From Nostoc sp. HK-01 (GTDB lineage Bacteria; Cyanobacteriota; Cyanobacteriia; Cyanobacteriales; Nostocaceae), in assembly GCA_003990705.1 (NCBI GenBank), contig AP018318.1, positions 992,001 to 1,056,000 on the forward strand: 64,000 nt of DNA. The letters run 5' to 3'. The position numbers were made by a program, and so were the translations under genes. Positions 7,288 to 17,100 of the stretch are shown piece after piece. Position 1 is the first letter of the stretch. The number at the start of each line of letters is the position of its first letter. The notes under the pieces were generated by a model. It was not told the DNA's origin. It worked only from the letters and a program-made list of their open reading frames with translations, and did not search any database.

Positions 7288-10200
7288 ATGGCATCAGGAT
7301 TTTCTCAAGAACAGTTAGCACAACAAATTACTTACACTTTGGGCGAGACATTATCAAGCCAGGATATGGAAAAATGCTTGGCAGGAATAGAAATTGTCGA
7401 ACCACCTGTCGCTAAACAATTTTGGCAAGCGACAACTGCAATTCCGGGAATTTATATGATTCTCACCGGGAAAGTGAGACTGCTGGATAGTGTGAATAAC
7501 TTAATCACCACCCTGACAACTGGGGCATCATTTGGTGAATCAACTTTGTTCCCCGAAGAAGAGTTTCATTCTTACGTGGCGAGGGCTTCTGTTAATCTCA
7601 AACTGTGCTATTTGCCGCAAGCACTGTTGCAGGAGATTTTACAGCAATATCCTGGTATGAGCGATCGCCTGCAAAAACGGGCAGAACTTTGGAATTTGCT
7701 TTTATTATGTTGTCAAAGTGCGCCCATCACCCTGAATGGTTCTGTAGAACAGATGCTTCAGGCTTTATCTCTCTTCCGCCGACACAATTTAGAAAGTGGC
7801 GCACCCCCAGCTAAATTATTTCACGATACGAGACTCTGGTTATTGCGTCGCGGCAAACTACTCCACGCCGACGGGCGCATCTTGACATCAGGCAACATTT
7901 ACATATATCCCCAAGAAGGCAGTTGGCAAGCAACACAACCAACAATTGTCTACAGTCTGCATAATGCTGATTGGCAAACGGCTGTGGCGCATTGGCCGCA
8001 ATTGGCTGATTTAGCTGGTGTTGGGAGTGGGGAAGAAGGCAGAGGGCAGGAGGCAGAAGGCGCGAGGGCAGAAGAAGGCAGGGGGCAGGGGGCAGGGGGC
8101 AGAGGGGAAGGAATTTCTCAGTCCCTAGCGCCGCCGAAGCGTAAGAAACCGCGTCAAGCTTACTTTCCTAACCCGACGGTAAGGGCGAGTCATCTGTGGG
8201 GACGTTTGACGCAGCGATATCCATTTTTTGAACAACAAAGTGCCGCAGATTGTGGTGCAGCTTGTTTGGTGATGATCGGCCGCTATTGGGGTAAGCGCTT
8301 GAGTATCAATCGACTGCGAGAGTTAGCTAATGTCAGCCGTGGTGGGGCTTCTTTGCGAGGTTTGACAACCGCAGCCGAGAGTGTTGGTTTTGCGACGCGT
8401 CCAGTAAAAGCCAGCTTGGATAAATTAGCACAACAAACTTTACCGGCGATCGCCCACTGGGAAGGTAAACATTACGTCGTTGTCTATGAAATTACCAAAA
8501 AAAGGGTAATTATTGGTGATCCGGCTGTTGGACAACGCACTCTTACCATAGGCGAATTTAAAGCCGGTTGGACTGGTTACGCCTTGTTACTCCAACCCAC
8601 AACCTTACTCAAAGAAACTGAAGCAGAAAATATCCAATTTTGGCAGTTTTTTGATTTAGTTAAACCTCATTGGCAAGTGTTATTAGAGGTGTTCACTGCT
8701 TCGGTGTTCATTCAAGTATTTGGATTAGTTACACCTTTATTTACTCAGCTACTTTTAGACAGAGTAATTGTCCAAGGTAGCACCCTCACTTTAAACGCTA
8801 TAGGTTTAGGCTTGCTAATTTTTGGATTGTTTCGCGTCGCTATTAACGGACTGCGGCAATATCTTTTAGATCACACAGCTAATCGCATTAGCTTATCTCT
8901 ATTGGTAGGTTTTATCAAACATACTTTCCGTTTACCTCTGGCTTTTTTTGAATCTCGTTATGTGGGTGATATTGTTTCGCGGGTGCAAGAAAATCAAAAA
9001 ATTCAGCGTTTTCTGACTGGGGAAGCATTATCAATCATCTTAGATTTGCTCACAGTATTTATTTATGTCGGGTTGATGTTTTGGTATAGCCCATCAATGG
9101 CTTTACTCAGCTTATGTATTGTGCCGCCGTTTATGCTGTTGGCACTTGTGGCTACGCCATTTTTACGCCGAATTAGTCGTGAGGTATTTAATGCCACAGC
9201 CAACGAAAATAGTTATTTAATTCAATCCTTAACGGGGATTCGTTCGATTCGCTCAATGGCGATTGAACAAACAGTGCGTTGGCATTGGGAAGAACTGCTA
9301 AATAATTTGATTAAAAGGACATTTAGTGGACAAATTGTCGGCAATCAACTACAAATTTTTAGCGCGACAATTGAATCAGTTGTAAGTACAGGATTACTTT
9401 GGTTTGGGGCATGGTTGGTCATTCAAAACCAACTAACCATCGGGCAACTTGTGGCTTTTAATATGCTTTTGGGTAATATTATTCGCCCATTCCAGCGGCT
9501 GGTTGTGCTGTGGAATCAAGTGCAGGAAGTGATGATTGCCACTGAGCGAATTAATGATGTTTTAGAAGCTGAACCAGAAGAAGATTTACAACATCAACCC
9601 CGGCAGATTTTACCCAGGCTACAGGGACATATTAAGTTTGAAAATGTCACCTTTCGCTATCGCCCAGACAGTGATATTAATGTCTTAGAAAATCTCAGTT
9701 TTGAAATTAAACCTCAGCAAACTGTAGCTGTAGTAGGGCGGAGTGGTTCGGGCAAAACTACCTTATCTAAATTGATTTTGGGGCTATATCTGCCGACAGA
9801 TGGCAAAGTTTTAATTGACGCTCACGATGTGACTAGTATATCTTTGCGATCGCTACGTTCGCAAATTGGGGTTGTTGACCAAGACACCTTTTTATTTGGC
9901 GGGACAATCCGCGAAAATATCAGCATTGCTCACCCAGAAGCCACCTTAGAAGAAATTATCGACGCGGCGCGTTTAGCAGGAGCCGATGACTTCATCAAAC
10001 AATTACCAATGGGTTACGAAACTCAAATTGGTGAAGGTGGAGGAATGTTATCTGGCGGACAGCGCCAACGTCTGGCGATCGCTCGTGCATTATTGGGCAA
10101 TCCGCGTTTATTATTATTAGATGAAGCCACCAGTCACCTTGACGCTGAATCTGAACGCATCATTCAAAATAACCTGACAACTATTCTTAAAGGACGCACT

Positions 10201-10362
10201 AGTTTAATCATTGCTCATCGCCTGTCCACCGTGCGTCACGCAGACTTAATTCTGGTATTAGATCGTGGCTTATTAGTCGAAAGCGGTACTCACGACGAAT
10301 TAATTACCAGAAAAGGTCATTATTTTTACCTCAACCAGCAACAACTGGCGCAAACAAATTGA
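7288..10362 (+). CDS. cNMP-binding, C39-peptidase ABC exporter (HetC paralogue)
   Basis: Inner-membrane exporter that should remove a leader peptide and transport the product, gated by a Crp-like sensor. Residues about 30-135 form a cyclic-nucleotide-binding fold (IPGIYMILTGKVRLLD, GASFGES). The C39 peptidase spans about 310-435 with Cys322, His395 and Asp411. The membrane domain is about 455-735 and the ATPase 780-1015, with GRSGSGKTT (Lys823), LSGGQ and LLLLDEATSHLD all intact. Residues about 246-275 are a Gly/Glu/Arg-rich linker encoded by an intergenic-type purine repeat. Ribosome site GGAAGGTG lies before ATG 7288. The HlyD gene follows after 59 bp, so the two form one operon. Confidence 0.9.
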   Translation: MASGFSQEQLAQQITYTLGETLSSQDMEKCLAGIEIVEPPVAKQFWQATTAIPGIYMILTGKVRLLDSVNNLITTLTTGASFGESTLFPEEEFHSYVARASVNLKLCYLPQALLQEILQQYPGMSDRLQKRAELWNLLLLCCQSAPITLNGSVEQMLQALSLFRRHNLESGAPPAKLFHDTRLWLLRRGKLLHADGRILTSGNIYIYPQEGSWQATQPTIVYSLHNADWQTAVAHWPQLADLAGVGSGEEGRGQEAEGARAEEGRGQGAGGRGEGISQSLAPPKRKKPRQAYFPNPTVRASHLWGRLTQRYPFFEQQSAADCGAACLVMIGRYWGKRLSINRLRELANVSRGGASLRGLTTAAESVGFATRPVKASLDKLAQQTLPAIAHWEGKHYVVVYEITKKRVIIGDPAVGQRTLTIGEFKAGWTGYALLLQPTTLLKETEAENIQFWQFFDLVKPHWQVLLEVFTASVFIQVFGLVTPLFTQLLLDRVIVQGSTLTLNAIGLGLLIFGLFRVAINGLRQYLLDHTANRISLSLLVGFIKHTFRLPLAFFESRYVGDIVSRVQENQKIQRFLTGEALSIILDLLTVFIYVGLMFWYSPSMALLSLCIVPPFMLLALVATPFLRRISREVFNATANENSYLIQSLTGIRSIRSMAIEQTVRWHWEELLNNLIKRTFSGQIVGNQLQIFSATIESVVSTGLLWFGAWLVIQNQLTIGQLVAFNMLLGNIIRPFQRLVVLWNQVQEVMIATERINDVLEAEPEEDLQHQPRQILPRLQGHIKFENVTFRYRPDSDINVLENLSFEIKPQQTVAVVGRSGSGKTTLSKLILGLYLPTDGKVLIDAHDVTSISLRSLRSQIGVVDQDTFLFGGTIRENISIAHPEATLEEIIDAARLAGADDFIKQLPMGYETQIGEGGGMLSGGQRQRLAIARALLGNPRLLLLDEATSHLDAESERIIQNNLTTILKGRTSLIIAHRLSTVRHADLILVLDRGLLVESGTHDELITRKGHYFYLNQQQLAQTN
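8023..8110 (+). repeat. Purine-rich tandem repeat inside the exporter gene
   Basis: Degenerate repeats of GGCAGGGGGCAG type, normally found between genes in Nostocales, are here in frame inside the coding sequence. They encode a Gly/Glu/Arg-rich linker between the sensor half and the C39 domain. Confidence 0.75.
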
Positions 10363-10421
10363 GCATCTGGGAAATTTGCATAAAAACAGTTACCACTCAA
10401 CAGTAAACTGTTGAACTACCT

Positions 10422-11969
10422 ATGCCAAACTCTTATCCCAATTCCTCATCTGTACTAACTCAACAGCAGGATGAACTTCGCCAGTTTGATGACTCTGATG
10501 TAGTTGTCGATGAGTCAATACAGTTAGCCCAAATCAATGATTGGTATTACGGTACAGAAGAACTTCTAGACGCTTTACCCAAGCTCTGGACACGTTCAAT
10601 GTTGTACTTGCTCATCGCCTTTGCAGCCATTATTATCCCTTGGACAATGCTGACCAAAGTAGACGAAACAGGCTCCGCCAGAGGGCGTTTAGAACCCAAA
10701 GGTGCAACGCAAAAATTAGGCGTTCCGGTTACAGGTGCAGTCAAAGCTGTCAATGTCCAAGAAGGCGCAACTGTGAAAGCCGGACAGGTTTTAATGCAGC
10801 TAGACTCTGATGTGTTGCAAACAGATTTGCAACAAACTCAGACTAAGCTCGAAGGCTCAATCAATCGGCTATCCCAGTTGGAATTACTCAAAAATCAACT
10901 GATGTTAGCGATTAATATTCAAGAACAACAAAACCAAGCTCAAGCCTTAGAAAAAGTTGCCCAAGTTAACCAAGCACAGCAAAACCTTGATGCCAAAATC
11001 AGCAGCTATAATTTGCAAAGACTAGAAAAACTCGCCACTGTTGAGCAGGCTAGACAGAAAATTAATTCCACACACATTGACCAAAAATTAGCGCGAAGTC
11101 GTTTTAATCGAGATGTCGCAGAAGTTGACCGCTATCGTCAACTTTTAAACGAAGGTGCGATCGCTCAAGTTAAAGTAGTGGAATTAGAAAAGACAGCGGA
11201 AGAAAGTCAACGCTTGCAAGAACAAGCAAGCGCCGAACTCACACAATCAAAATTAAGTTTAAAGGAGGAAGTTAGCCGTTATCAATCCATCATGAGTCAG
11301 GCTTGGGCAGATATTCAGCAAGCCAAACTACGCCTAGAAGAACAGCAAAGTAGCTATCAAGGTGTAGTGCAAGCCGGGAGACTGGCGCTGCTGAAAAGTC
11401 AGGAACAACTCAAAGATATGCAGAACCAAATTACTACCCTGCAATCGGAAATAGCCCAAACCAAGAGTCAGATTACCTCATTCAAACTGCAACTACAGCA
11501 GCGCGTAGTGCGATCGCCAATTGATGGCACAATCTTTGAATTACCTGTGACCAAACCAGGCCCTGTAGTCGAAGCTGGACAAATAGTTGCTCAAATTGCA
11601 CCTAAAAATAGTGAGTTGATTATCAAAGCCCAAATGCCTAGTCAACAAAGTGGCTTCTTGAAAGTTGGTATGCCTGTCAAAGTTAAATTTGATGCGTATC
11701 CTTTCCAAGATTATGGAGTTGTGCAAGGGCGCGTCCATTGGATTTCACCTAGCTCGAAAGTCCAAACTGATAGCGAAGGCAAAGCCACTATCGAAACTTA
11801 TGAATTGGATATTGTTTTAGATAAAAACTATATCCAAGCAGGTGATAAACGCATTATTTTAACACCTGGTCAAACAGCAAATGCCGAAGTAATTATTCGT
11901 CAGCGTCGTGTCATTGACTTTATCTTAGATCCATTTAAGAAATTGCAAAAAGGCGGACTAGAACTGTAA
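10422..11969 (+). CDS. HlyD-family periplasmic adaptor of a type I secretion system
   Basis: Membrane fusion protein linking the ABC exporter to an outer-membrane channel. After a 55-residue cytosolic tail there is one membrane segment (about 60-77, LYLLIAFAAIIIPWTML), a lipoyl-like half motif (GAVKAVNVQEGATVKAGQVL), a long coiled coil (about 125-365, rich in Gln, Leu and Lys), the second half motif (VRSPIDGTIFELPVTKPGPVV) and a beta-barrel region. The 515-residue length suits the family. The gene starts 59 bp after the exporter. No TolC-type gene is in the window, so the outer-membrane partner must be elsewhere. Confidence 0.9.
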   Translation: MPNSYPNSSSVLTQQQDELRQFDDSDVVVDESIQLAQINDWYYGTEELLDALPKLWTRSMLYLLIAFAAIIIPWTMLTKVDETGSARGRLEPKGATQKLGVPVTGAVKAVNVQEGATVKAGQVLMQLDSDVLQTDLQQTQTKLEGSINRLSQLELLKNQLMLAINIQEQQNQAQALEKVAQVNQAQQNLDAKISSYNLQRLEKLATVEQARQKINSTHIDQKLARSRFNRDVAEVDRYRQLLNEGAIAQVKVVELEKTAEESQRLQEQASAELTQSKLSLKEEVSRYQSIMSQAWADIQQAKLRLEEQQSSYQGVVQAGRLALLKSQEQLKDMQNQITTLQSEIAQTKSQITSFKLQLQQRVVRSPIDGTIFELPVTKPGPVVEAGQIVAQIAPKNSELIIKAQMPSQQSGFLKVGMPVKVKFDAYPFQDYGVVQGRVHWISPSSKVQTDSEGKATIETYELDIVLDKNYIQAGDKRIILTPGQTANAEVIIRQRRVIDFILDPFKKLQKGGLEL

Positions 11970-12019
11970 TTATTATTTCTACTTTGTTTTGAAATACAAT
12001 CATGTATCTTGATTTTGCA

Positions 12020-12046
12020 TAGGGTAGACTTTTATAGTCCGCCCTA
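12020..12046 (+). terminator. Probable terminator of the exporter-adaptor operon
   Basis: TAGGGTAGAC (12020-12029) pairs with GTCCGCCCTA (12037-12046) except for an inner two-base mismatch, and T-rich sequence follows. Confidence 0.5.
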
Positions 12047-12342
12047 ATTTTACTTTTAATTTTCTTCATGATAGTTATACCATTTCACGAAAAAAAGGAT
12101 ACAAATTTATGAACTTTTCATTCTTTTCCCCTGCCCCCTGCGGTCTATTTGTATCAAACTTAAAGTGAGACGGTATTAGATACCCGCTGAACTTTTATGT
12201 CTAACAAAACATATTAATTATTTAACGAAACTTCCACTAGATAGAGATAAGAAAAACTCTCTCAAGCCAACATATATAAACATGCGGCTCACTTCGATAC
12301 TGACTACAAAACACTAATCAGAATTAGTGGAGGGAAATAATT
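12047..12342. other. Spacer before the second isomerase gene
   Basis: A 9-bp inverted repeat, GATACAAAT (12098-12106) with ATTTGTATC (12147-12155), flanks a CCCCTGCCCCCTGC fragment of common intergenic repeat. A good ribosome site, GGAGGG, precedes the next gene. No double-glycine leader peptide was found. Confidence 0.45.
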
Positions 12343-13119
12343 ATGTCCAAGCCGTTAAATATTGCTGTTGAAGACATTATTTACTACATCAAACTCTCTT
12401 GCCAGATACCTAGTATATTGGATGCGATCGCTACACAAAAAATTATCGCAGAGACAGTTGAAAAAATCGGCATTACAATCGAAGTAGAAGAACTACAACA
12501 AGCCGCAGATAGTATACGTTTTGCTAACAAACTCCTGAGAGCAGAAGATACTTGGGCTTGGTTAGAAAAACATCATCTCTCACTAGATGATTTTGAAGAA
12601 ATAGCTAAAGCTAACATCTTATCTACTAAATTGGCAGAGCATTTATTTGCGGAGAAAGTTGAACCATATTTTTATGCTCGGCAATTTGAATATTATGGAG
12701 CCGCAACTTATGAAGTTATCTTAGATGATGAAGACTTGGCTTTAGAACTATTTTATGCTTTGCAAGAAGGCGAAATTAGTTTTCAAGAAATTGCCCGTCA
12801 ATACATCGAAAATCCCGAAATTCGTCGTGCTGGTGGCTATCAAGGAATCCGCAACCGTGCAGAATTTAGACCAGAAATTGCCGCAGCCGTTTTTGCTGCT
12901 ACTCCACCACAAATTCTTAAACCAATTGTCACACCTAAAGGAGTACATATAATTGCCGTTGAGGAAATCATTAAACCAGAATTAAACGAGCAATTACGTC
13001 TGCAAATTATGGGAGATTTTTTTAATAACTGGTTACAACAACAAGTTGCAAACTTAGAAATCATAGCAAAATTACCAAGTCATTCTTTATCATCACAAGA
13101 TTTACCAAAACCCGCTTGA
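12343..13119 (+). CDS. Parvulin-type peptidylprolyl isomerase, cytosolic (second copy)
   Basis: Same layout as the protein at 4732: a helical SurA-N-like part (residues 1-110) and a parvulin domain (about 120-225, with LALELFYALQEGEISFQEIA, GGYQGIRNR and a PIVTPKGVHIIAVEE strand). There is no signal peptide. Both proteins start with a short amphipathic stretch of about 25 residues before the first conserved helix. Ribosome site GGAGGGAAATAATT supports ATG 12343. The gene follows the HlyD-type adaptor by 373 bp across a probable terminator, so it may have its own promoter. A chaperone role for the exported peptide is inferred from context. Confidence 0.82.
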   Translation: MSKPLNIAVEDIIYYIKLSCQIPSILDAIATQKIIAETVEKIGITIEVEELQQAADSIRFANKLLRAEDTWAWLEKHHLSLDDFEEIAKANILSTKLAEHLFAEKVEPYFYARQFEYYGAATYEVILDDEDLALELFYALQEGEISFQEIARQYIENPEIRRAGGYQGIRNRAEFRPEIAAAVFAATPPQILKPIVTPKGVHIIAVEEIIKPELNEQLRLQIMGDFFNNWLQQQVANLEIIAKLPSHSLSSQDLPKPA

Positions 13120-13184
13120 TTAAAGATTTTGGATTTTGTCAGCATATTGCATCGCCAGATGTATCTAATTTGGGTATTTGAACA

Positions 13185-13478
13185 TTATTCATTGTTAATC
13201 TGGCGATTTTTAAGAGCAAAGACATAAGCGATGAAAGTAGCTTGAGCTATAATAATTCCCATCGTTGTACCTCCAAGAGCTACCCTAGTTTGAAATCTAC
13301 CAAGCTCATCCAGCTTTTCTGTCTGAATACTAATTGAATGAGGTAGATGGAATTACCATCTTGCTGCTTCCGAGTTAAAGAGAAAACTCATTGGCAAACT
13401 AACAGCATAACCAAGAATTGTAAATACTAAGGCTGTGGGAATTGTTATCTTCAAGTTTTGCAAGAGTAAGGAGCGCAT
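13185..13478 (-). pseudogene. Two-helix membrane protein gene interrupted by one stop codon
   Basis: Reading the minus strand from ATG at 13478, 41 codons end in TAA (13353-13355), yet the same frame stays open for 55 more codons to TAA at 13185-13187. The first part has a membrane segment (PTALVFTILGYAVSLPMSFL); the part after the stop has another (VALGGTTMGIIIAQATFIAY) and a basic end. Together they would make a normal 97-residue two-helix protein, and CAA to TAA would explain the break. I do not recognise the family. Alternatives are a sequencing error or stop read-through. Confidence 0.5.
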
Positions 13479-13677
13479 AGTCAAAAATTATGTTAGCAAA
13501 CTGTTTGTAAATTAATACATTTGAACATGTAGCTATATTTCTTAGTATAGTTATCAAAAATAAAAGCGATCGCCTGATAATTTGGGCTTTCAATCTTGGG
13601 TTGTTTAATCACTAAATGCAAATAAAAATGGGCAAGGTTCTACACCTTACCCATTTTGGTAAATTATTGATTAGGAA

Positions 13678-15564
13678 TTACAGCTGCGGTACATACTGTT
13701 GTTTTTCAGGTACATCAGTATATTCAGCCACAATCTGACGAAATTCTTCGCCATCAATGGTTTCTTTTTCAATCAGCAAATCAACGATGCGGTCTGTCAC
13801 AGTGCGATTTTCACGCATGATTTTCTTGGCGTTTTCATAGCATTCTTCAACAATCGCCCGCACTTGAGCATCAATCCGAGATGCGATCGCCTCTGAATAT
13901 TCAGATCGGGTTGTCCAGTCACGACCGAGGAATACTTCGCCTTGTTGGCTTTCCAAGGAAAGTGGCCCTAAATCAGACATCCCAAACCGAGTAACCATTT
14001 GTCGCGCCATTCCTGACAATTGTTGCAAGTCTCCACCAGCACCAGTTGTCACTTCCGCCGCACCAAAAACTACTTCTTCCGCCGCACGACCACCTAAAGC
14101 ACCAGTAATTCTGGCTTTTAGTTGAGAGCGAGAAATTAATCCTTGTTCTTCGTTGGGAGTGAACCAAGTTAAACCCTGTGCTTGTCCCCGCGGAATCAAA
14201 GTAACTTTTTGTACTGGGTCATGGTCTTTGAGCAAAGTACCCACTAAAGCGTGACCGATTTCGTGGTAAGCAATTAAGCGTTTGCTCTTGCTATCTACTA
14301 AGGGTGTACCTTCCATCCCCGCGACTACGCGGTCAACTGCATCATCAATTTCCCGCAGGGTGATGGCTTCCTTACGTCTTCTGGCGGTGAGAATTGCTGC
14401 TTCGTTGAGTAAGTTAGCTAAATCTGCACCAGTAAACCCAGGTGTACGACGAGCGATCGCATCTAATGACACACTGGTGTCTAATTTTTTGTTGCGTGCA
14501 TGAACTTGCAGAATTTCCAAACGGCCTTTGATGTCTGGTGCATCGACAGTTACTTGTCTGTCAAAACGCCCTGGACGTAACAAGGCTGAATCTAATACGT
14601 CGGGACGGTTGGTTGCTGCAATAATAATGATGCCAGTATTGCCTTCAAAACCATCCATTTCGGTAAGTAACTGGTTGAGGGTTTGTTCCCGTTCATCGTT
14701 ACCGCCACCAATACCCGCACCCCGCTGTCTACCCACAGCGTCGATTTCATCGATGAAGATGATACAGGGAGCGTTATCTTTGGCTTTCTTAAACAAGTCA
14801 CGGACGCGGGAAGCACCCACACCAACAAACATTTCCACAAATTCGGAACCGGAAATGCTAAAGAAAGGTACACCAGCTTCCCCGGCGATCGCTTTTGCAA
14901 GTAAGGTTTTACCTGTACCTGGAGGCCCTACCAATAAAACGCCCTTGGGAATGCGTGCGCCAACAGCGGTGAATCTTTCTGGTTGTTTGAGAAAGGTCAC
15001 AACTTCTTGTAGTTCTTCTTTGGCTTCTTCAATACCAGCCACGTCATCAAATTTCACACCAGTTTTGGCTTCCATTTGAAAACGCGCTCTGGATTTACCA
15101 AAGCTCATGGCTTGTCCAGGGCCACCAGGCAGGTTGCTGGAGCGCCGGAACAAAAAGAACAACCCAGTTATCAATAAAATTGGGAAAACAAGATTGCCTA
15201 ATAATCCCCAAATTGCGCCATCATTACGCATGGGGTGAGCATCAAAACTAATTTGTTTTTCTTTAAGCTTGCTAATTAACTCAGGAGCGCTAATTGGCAG
15301 ATCTACCCGCCACCGCTGAATGCGATTTTCGATATCTGGATCGATAGCTTCGACAATTGCTGTTCTACCGCCTTCATACAGATCTACGCTAGTGACGCGA
15401 TCGGCATCCAAGTATTCTAGAAAACGGCCATACGTCATGCGGGTATTGGCGGCATTCTTACCCATATCCGCAGGAGCGTTCGCAAATGCTCCTTGCCAGA
15501 AGAAAAAGCCAATTACCAAAGCAGGCAATGTCCAGAGTACCAGGACTCTCCAAGAGAATTTCAT
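13678..15564 (-). CDS. ftsH2: ATP-dependent zinc metalloprotease FtsH2
   Basis: Thylakoid-membrane AAA+ protease; the Synechocystis counterpart (Slr0228) removes damaged D1 during photosystem II repair. From Met at 15564 the protein has 628 residues and begins [11 protein letters not shown], as in Slr0228; an upstream Met adds 8 residues and is less likely. There are two membrane segments (about 7-24 and 110-130), an AAA+ domain with [16 protein letters not shown] and RPGRFDR, and a peptidase domain with HEIGH (His434, Glu435, His438) plus the Asp of GAGGD as third metal ligand. It is complete and looks active. It is convergent with the isomerase gene. Confidence 0.93.
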   Translation of the reverse strand: MKFSWRVLVLWTLPALVIGFFFWQGAFANAPADMGKNAANTRMTYGRFLEYLDADRVTSVDLYEGGRTAIVEAIDPDIENRIQRWRVDLPISAPELISKLKEKQISFDAHPMRNDGAIWGLLGNLVFPILLITGLFFLFRRSSNLPGGPGQAMSFGKSRARFQMEAKTGVKFDDVAGIEEAKEELQEVVTFLKQPERFTAVGARIPKGVLLVGPPGTGKTLLAKAIAGEAGVPFFSISGSEFVEMFVGVGASRVRDLFKKAKDNAPCIIFIDEIDAVGRQRGAGIGGGNDEREQTLNQLLTEMDGFEGNTGIIIIAATNRPDVLDSALLRPGRFDRQVTVDAPDIKGRLEILQVHARNKKLDTSVSLDAIARRTPGFTGADLANLLNEAAILTARRRKEAITLREIDDAVDRVVAGMEGTPLVDSKSKRLIAYHEIGHALVGTLLKDHDPVQKVTLIPRGQAQGLTWFTPNEEQGLISRSQLKARITGALGGRAAEEVVFGAAEVTTGAGGDLQQLSGMARQMVTRFGMSDLGPLSLESQQGEVFLGRDWTTRSEYSEAIASRIDAQVRAIVEECYENAKKIMRENRTVTDRIVDLLIEKETIDGEEFRQIVAEYTDVPEKQQYVPQL

Positions 15565-15588
15565 CTTAATTTGCCTCTGCCAATACAA

Positions 15589-16097
15589 TTAATCATTTCT
15601 AGTGACTCCATAGCTTGGCATTTATCTAGGGAATCATCTTCCGCACGATATGGCCTCACTTTGTGACTAGATTTAGTTTGCAACGGATGTTTATTAATCC
15701 ATTTTGTTTAATTTGATGTCTAATCACGCGTCACCATTAATTATGTGCCGATGAAAAGATTCTTAATTAAATTTAACTTAATTTTAATACAGCTTGGCTG
15801 AAGACAACAAAATTTAAGATGTAGAGGGCGATCGCCTGTAGATATGGTAAACCAGCGATATCGGTGACTGGGACTGCGATCGCGTAGTTTTGAGTAAAAT
15901 AAACTATCTGCTTACTCAAGTAATTTAAATTTAAAGATGTAGCAAAAAATACATTAAAAAATAGCTAATAGCCAATAAAAAATGAATTTAATTAATATAG
16001 CGGTAGTTAGATATGTTAGGACAATTTGAAAGCTTGAATACTAGGAATAATCAGACTTTTCCTCCTGCCTCCTGGCTTTTGCTATAGTTGCCAGCTT
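15589..16097. other. Non-coding stretch upstream of ftsH2
   Basis: AT-rich and without a convincing gene. It should hold the ftsH2 promoter (minus strand). Two HIP1-like GCGATCGC sites lie near 15826 and 15876. Nothing else stands out. Confidence 0.4.
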
Positions 16098-16127
16098 GTA
16101 GGGTGGGCAAAATCTTGCTCACCCTAC
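16098..16127. repeat. GTAGGGTGGGCAA hairpin after the FMN reductase gene
   Basis: GTAGGGTGGGCAA (16098-16110) pairs with TTGCTCACCCTAC (16115-16127) with one G-T pair, 4 bp past the reductase stop. It probably ends that minus-strand transcript; its arm matches the repeat at 3693. Confidence 0.6.
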
Positions 16128-16131
16128 AACT

Positions 16132-16677
16132 TTAATTGATGCCTTTGAGCTTGCGAGTACTATCAACTAAACTTTGAGCAAATTCGTCAAATCTTTGAGA
16201 GAGTTTTTCATCTAACAACTTACCTTCCGAGTTAAAAGCACTCCAGGCTTGTCCAATGGCAATTTGTTCAGGAATTACCCAACCATGCACCCAGCGGACA
16301 ATTAACCGTAAATCATTGAGGGCGTTGCTATTAGATTGACCCCCCAAAACGCTGATTAGTCCTGTAACTTTCCCTGAAAGTTCTGTAAAACTCATTAAAT
16401 CAAGGGCATTTTTCAGCACGCCACTCACGCCACCATGATACTCTGGTGTCGCCAAAATTAATCCGTCAGCACCACTGACAGTCTCACGCAAGCGCTGCAC
16501 ATCTGGGTATTCTGGATATTCTTTTTCACCGTTGCAAAATGGTAGCTGTAATTGCCGTAAATCTAAAATTTCTACATCTGCACCTATGGCTTGTAACCTT
16601 TGTGCTGCGACTTGTAACGCTAACTGTGTATAGGAGTTAGGTCTTAAACTACCAGCAATGCCCACAATCCTGACCAT
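16132..16677 (-). CDS. NADPH-dependent FMN reductase family protein
   Basis: Flavodoxin-like quinone, azo or FMN reductase. The FMN phosphate loop GSLRPNSYTQLALQ is at residues 8-21 and the flavin-binding PEYHGGVSGVLKNALD is at about 80-95, the two hallmarks of the SsuE/ChrR-like family. I start at the Met of MVRIVGIAGS (16677), since that is where family members begin; an in-frame Met five codons upstream is possible. The length, about 181 residues, is typical. It is divergent from the FtsH paralogue, with an inverted repeat between them. The natural substrate cannot be told. Confidence 0.82.
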   Translation of the reverse strand: MVRIVGIAGSLRPNSYTQLALQVAAQRLQAIGADVEILDLRQLQLPFCNGEKEYPEYPDVQRLRETVSGADGLILATPEYHGGVSGVLKNALDLMSFTELSGKVTGLISVLGGQSNSNALNDLRLIVRWVHGWVIPEQIAIGQAWSAFNSEGKLLDEKLSQRFDEFAQSLVDSTRKLKGIN

Positions 16678-16768
16678 AATTTCCCCATCCATTACAAATA
16701 TGAAGTCTGAAGTCTGAAATTAAGAAAGAATAATACTAATGAATCATCAGTACAAAAATATGATTACA

Positions 16769-16787
16769 AGTCGTAGTCATTACGACT
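16769..16787. promoter_or_regulatory. Inverted repeat, possible operator
   Basis: AGTCGTA-GTCAT-TACGACT is a perfect 7-bp inverted repeat with a 5-bp spacer, 92 bp upstream of the reductase start and in the divergent gap shared with the FtsH paralogue. This is the geometry of a dimeric repressor site; no regulator gene is adjacent. Confidence 0.35.
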
Positions 16788-17100
16788 ATGTTTATCATAG
16801 CGAGTTATGGTTTCGCAGTCAAATTTGTCTAATACCGAGTTATTAGAGAGAAAAAATCAAGAAAAACTGTACTAATGTTTATAGTCAGCCAAGCTTTGTT
16901 TATCAACATCCTACCCAGGAGTATAATTTATCCCACTAAGATAGGAATCCTTGAGTAGCATGGGTAAAGAGAATAGGGAATAGTTTTGTGATGAAGTTAG
17001 ACTAGATAAAAACAGTGATTTCCAGTTATTGCAATTTTTGCTAGAAAAATAGGCATAAAACCAGCGCGAAGCTCATGCCAGCAGAACAAGGGTAAATAAT

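Noticed and set aside
14528-15079. 183-residue open frame antisense to ftsH2
   Set aside because: It mirrors the conserved AAA+ coding region; a near-identical antisense frame lies opposite the FtsH paralogue (17445-18101), as expected from shared codons. No ribosome site or domain.
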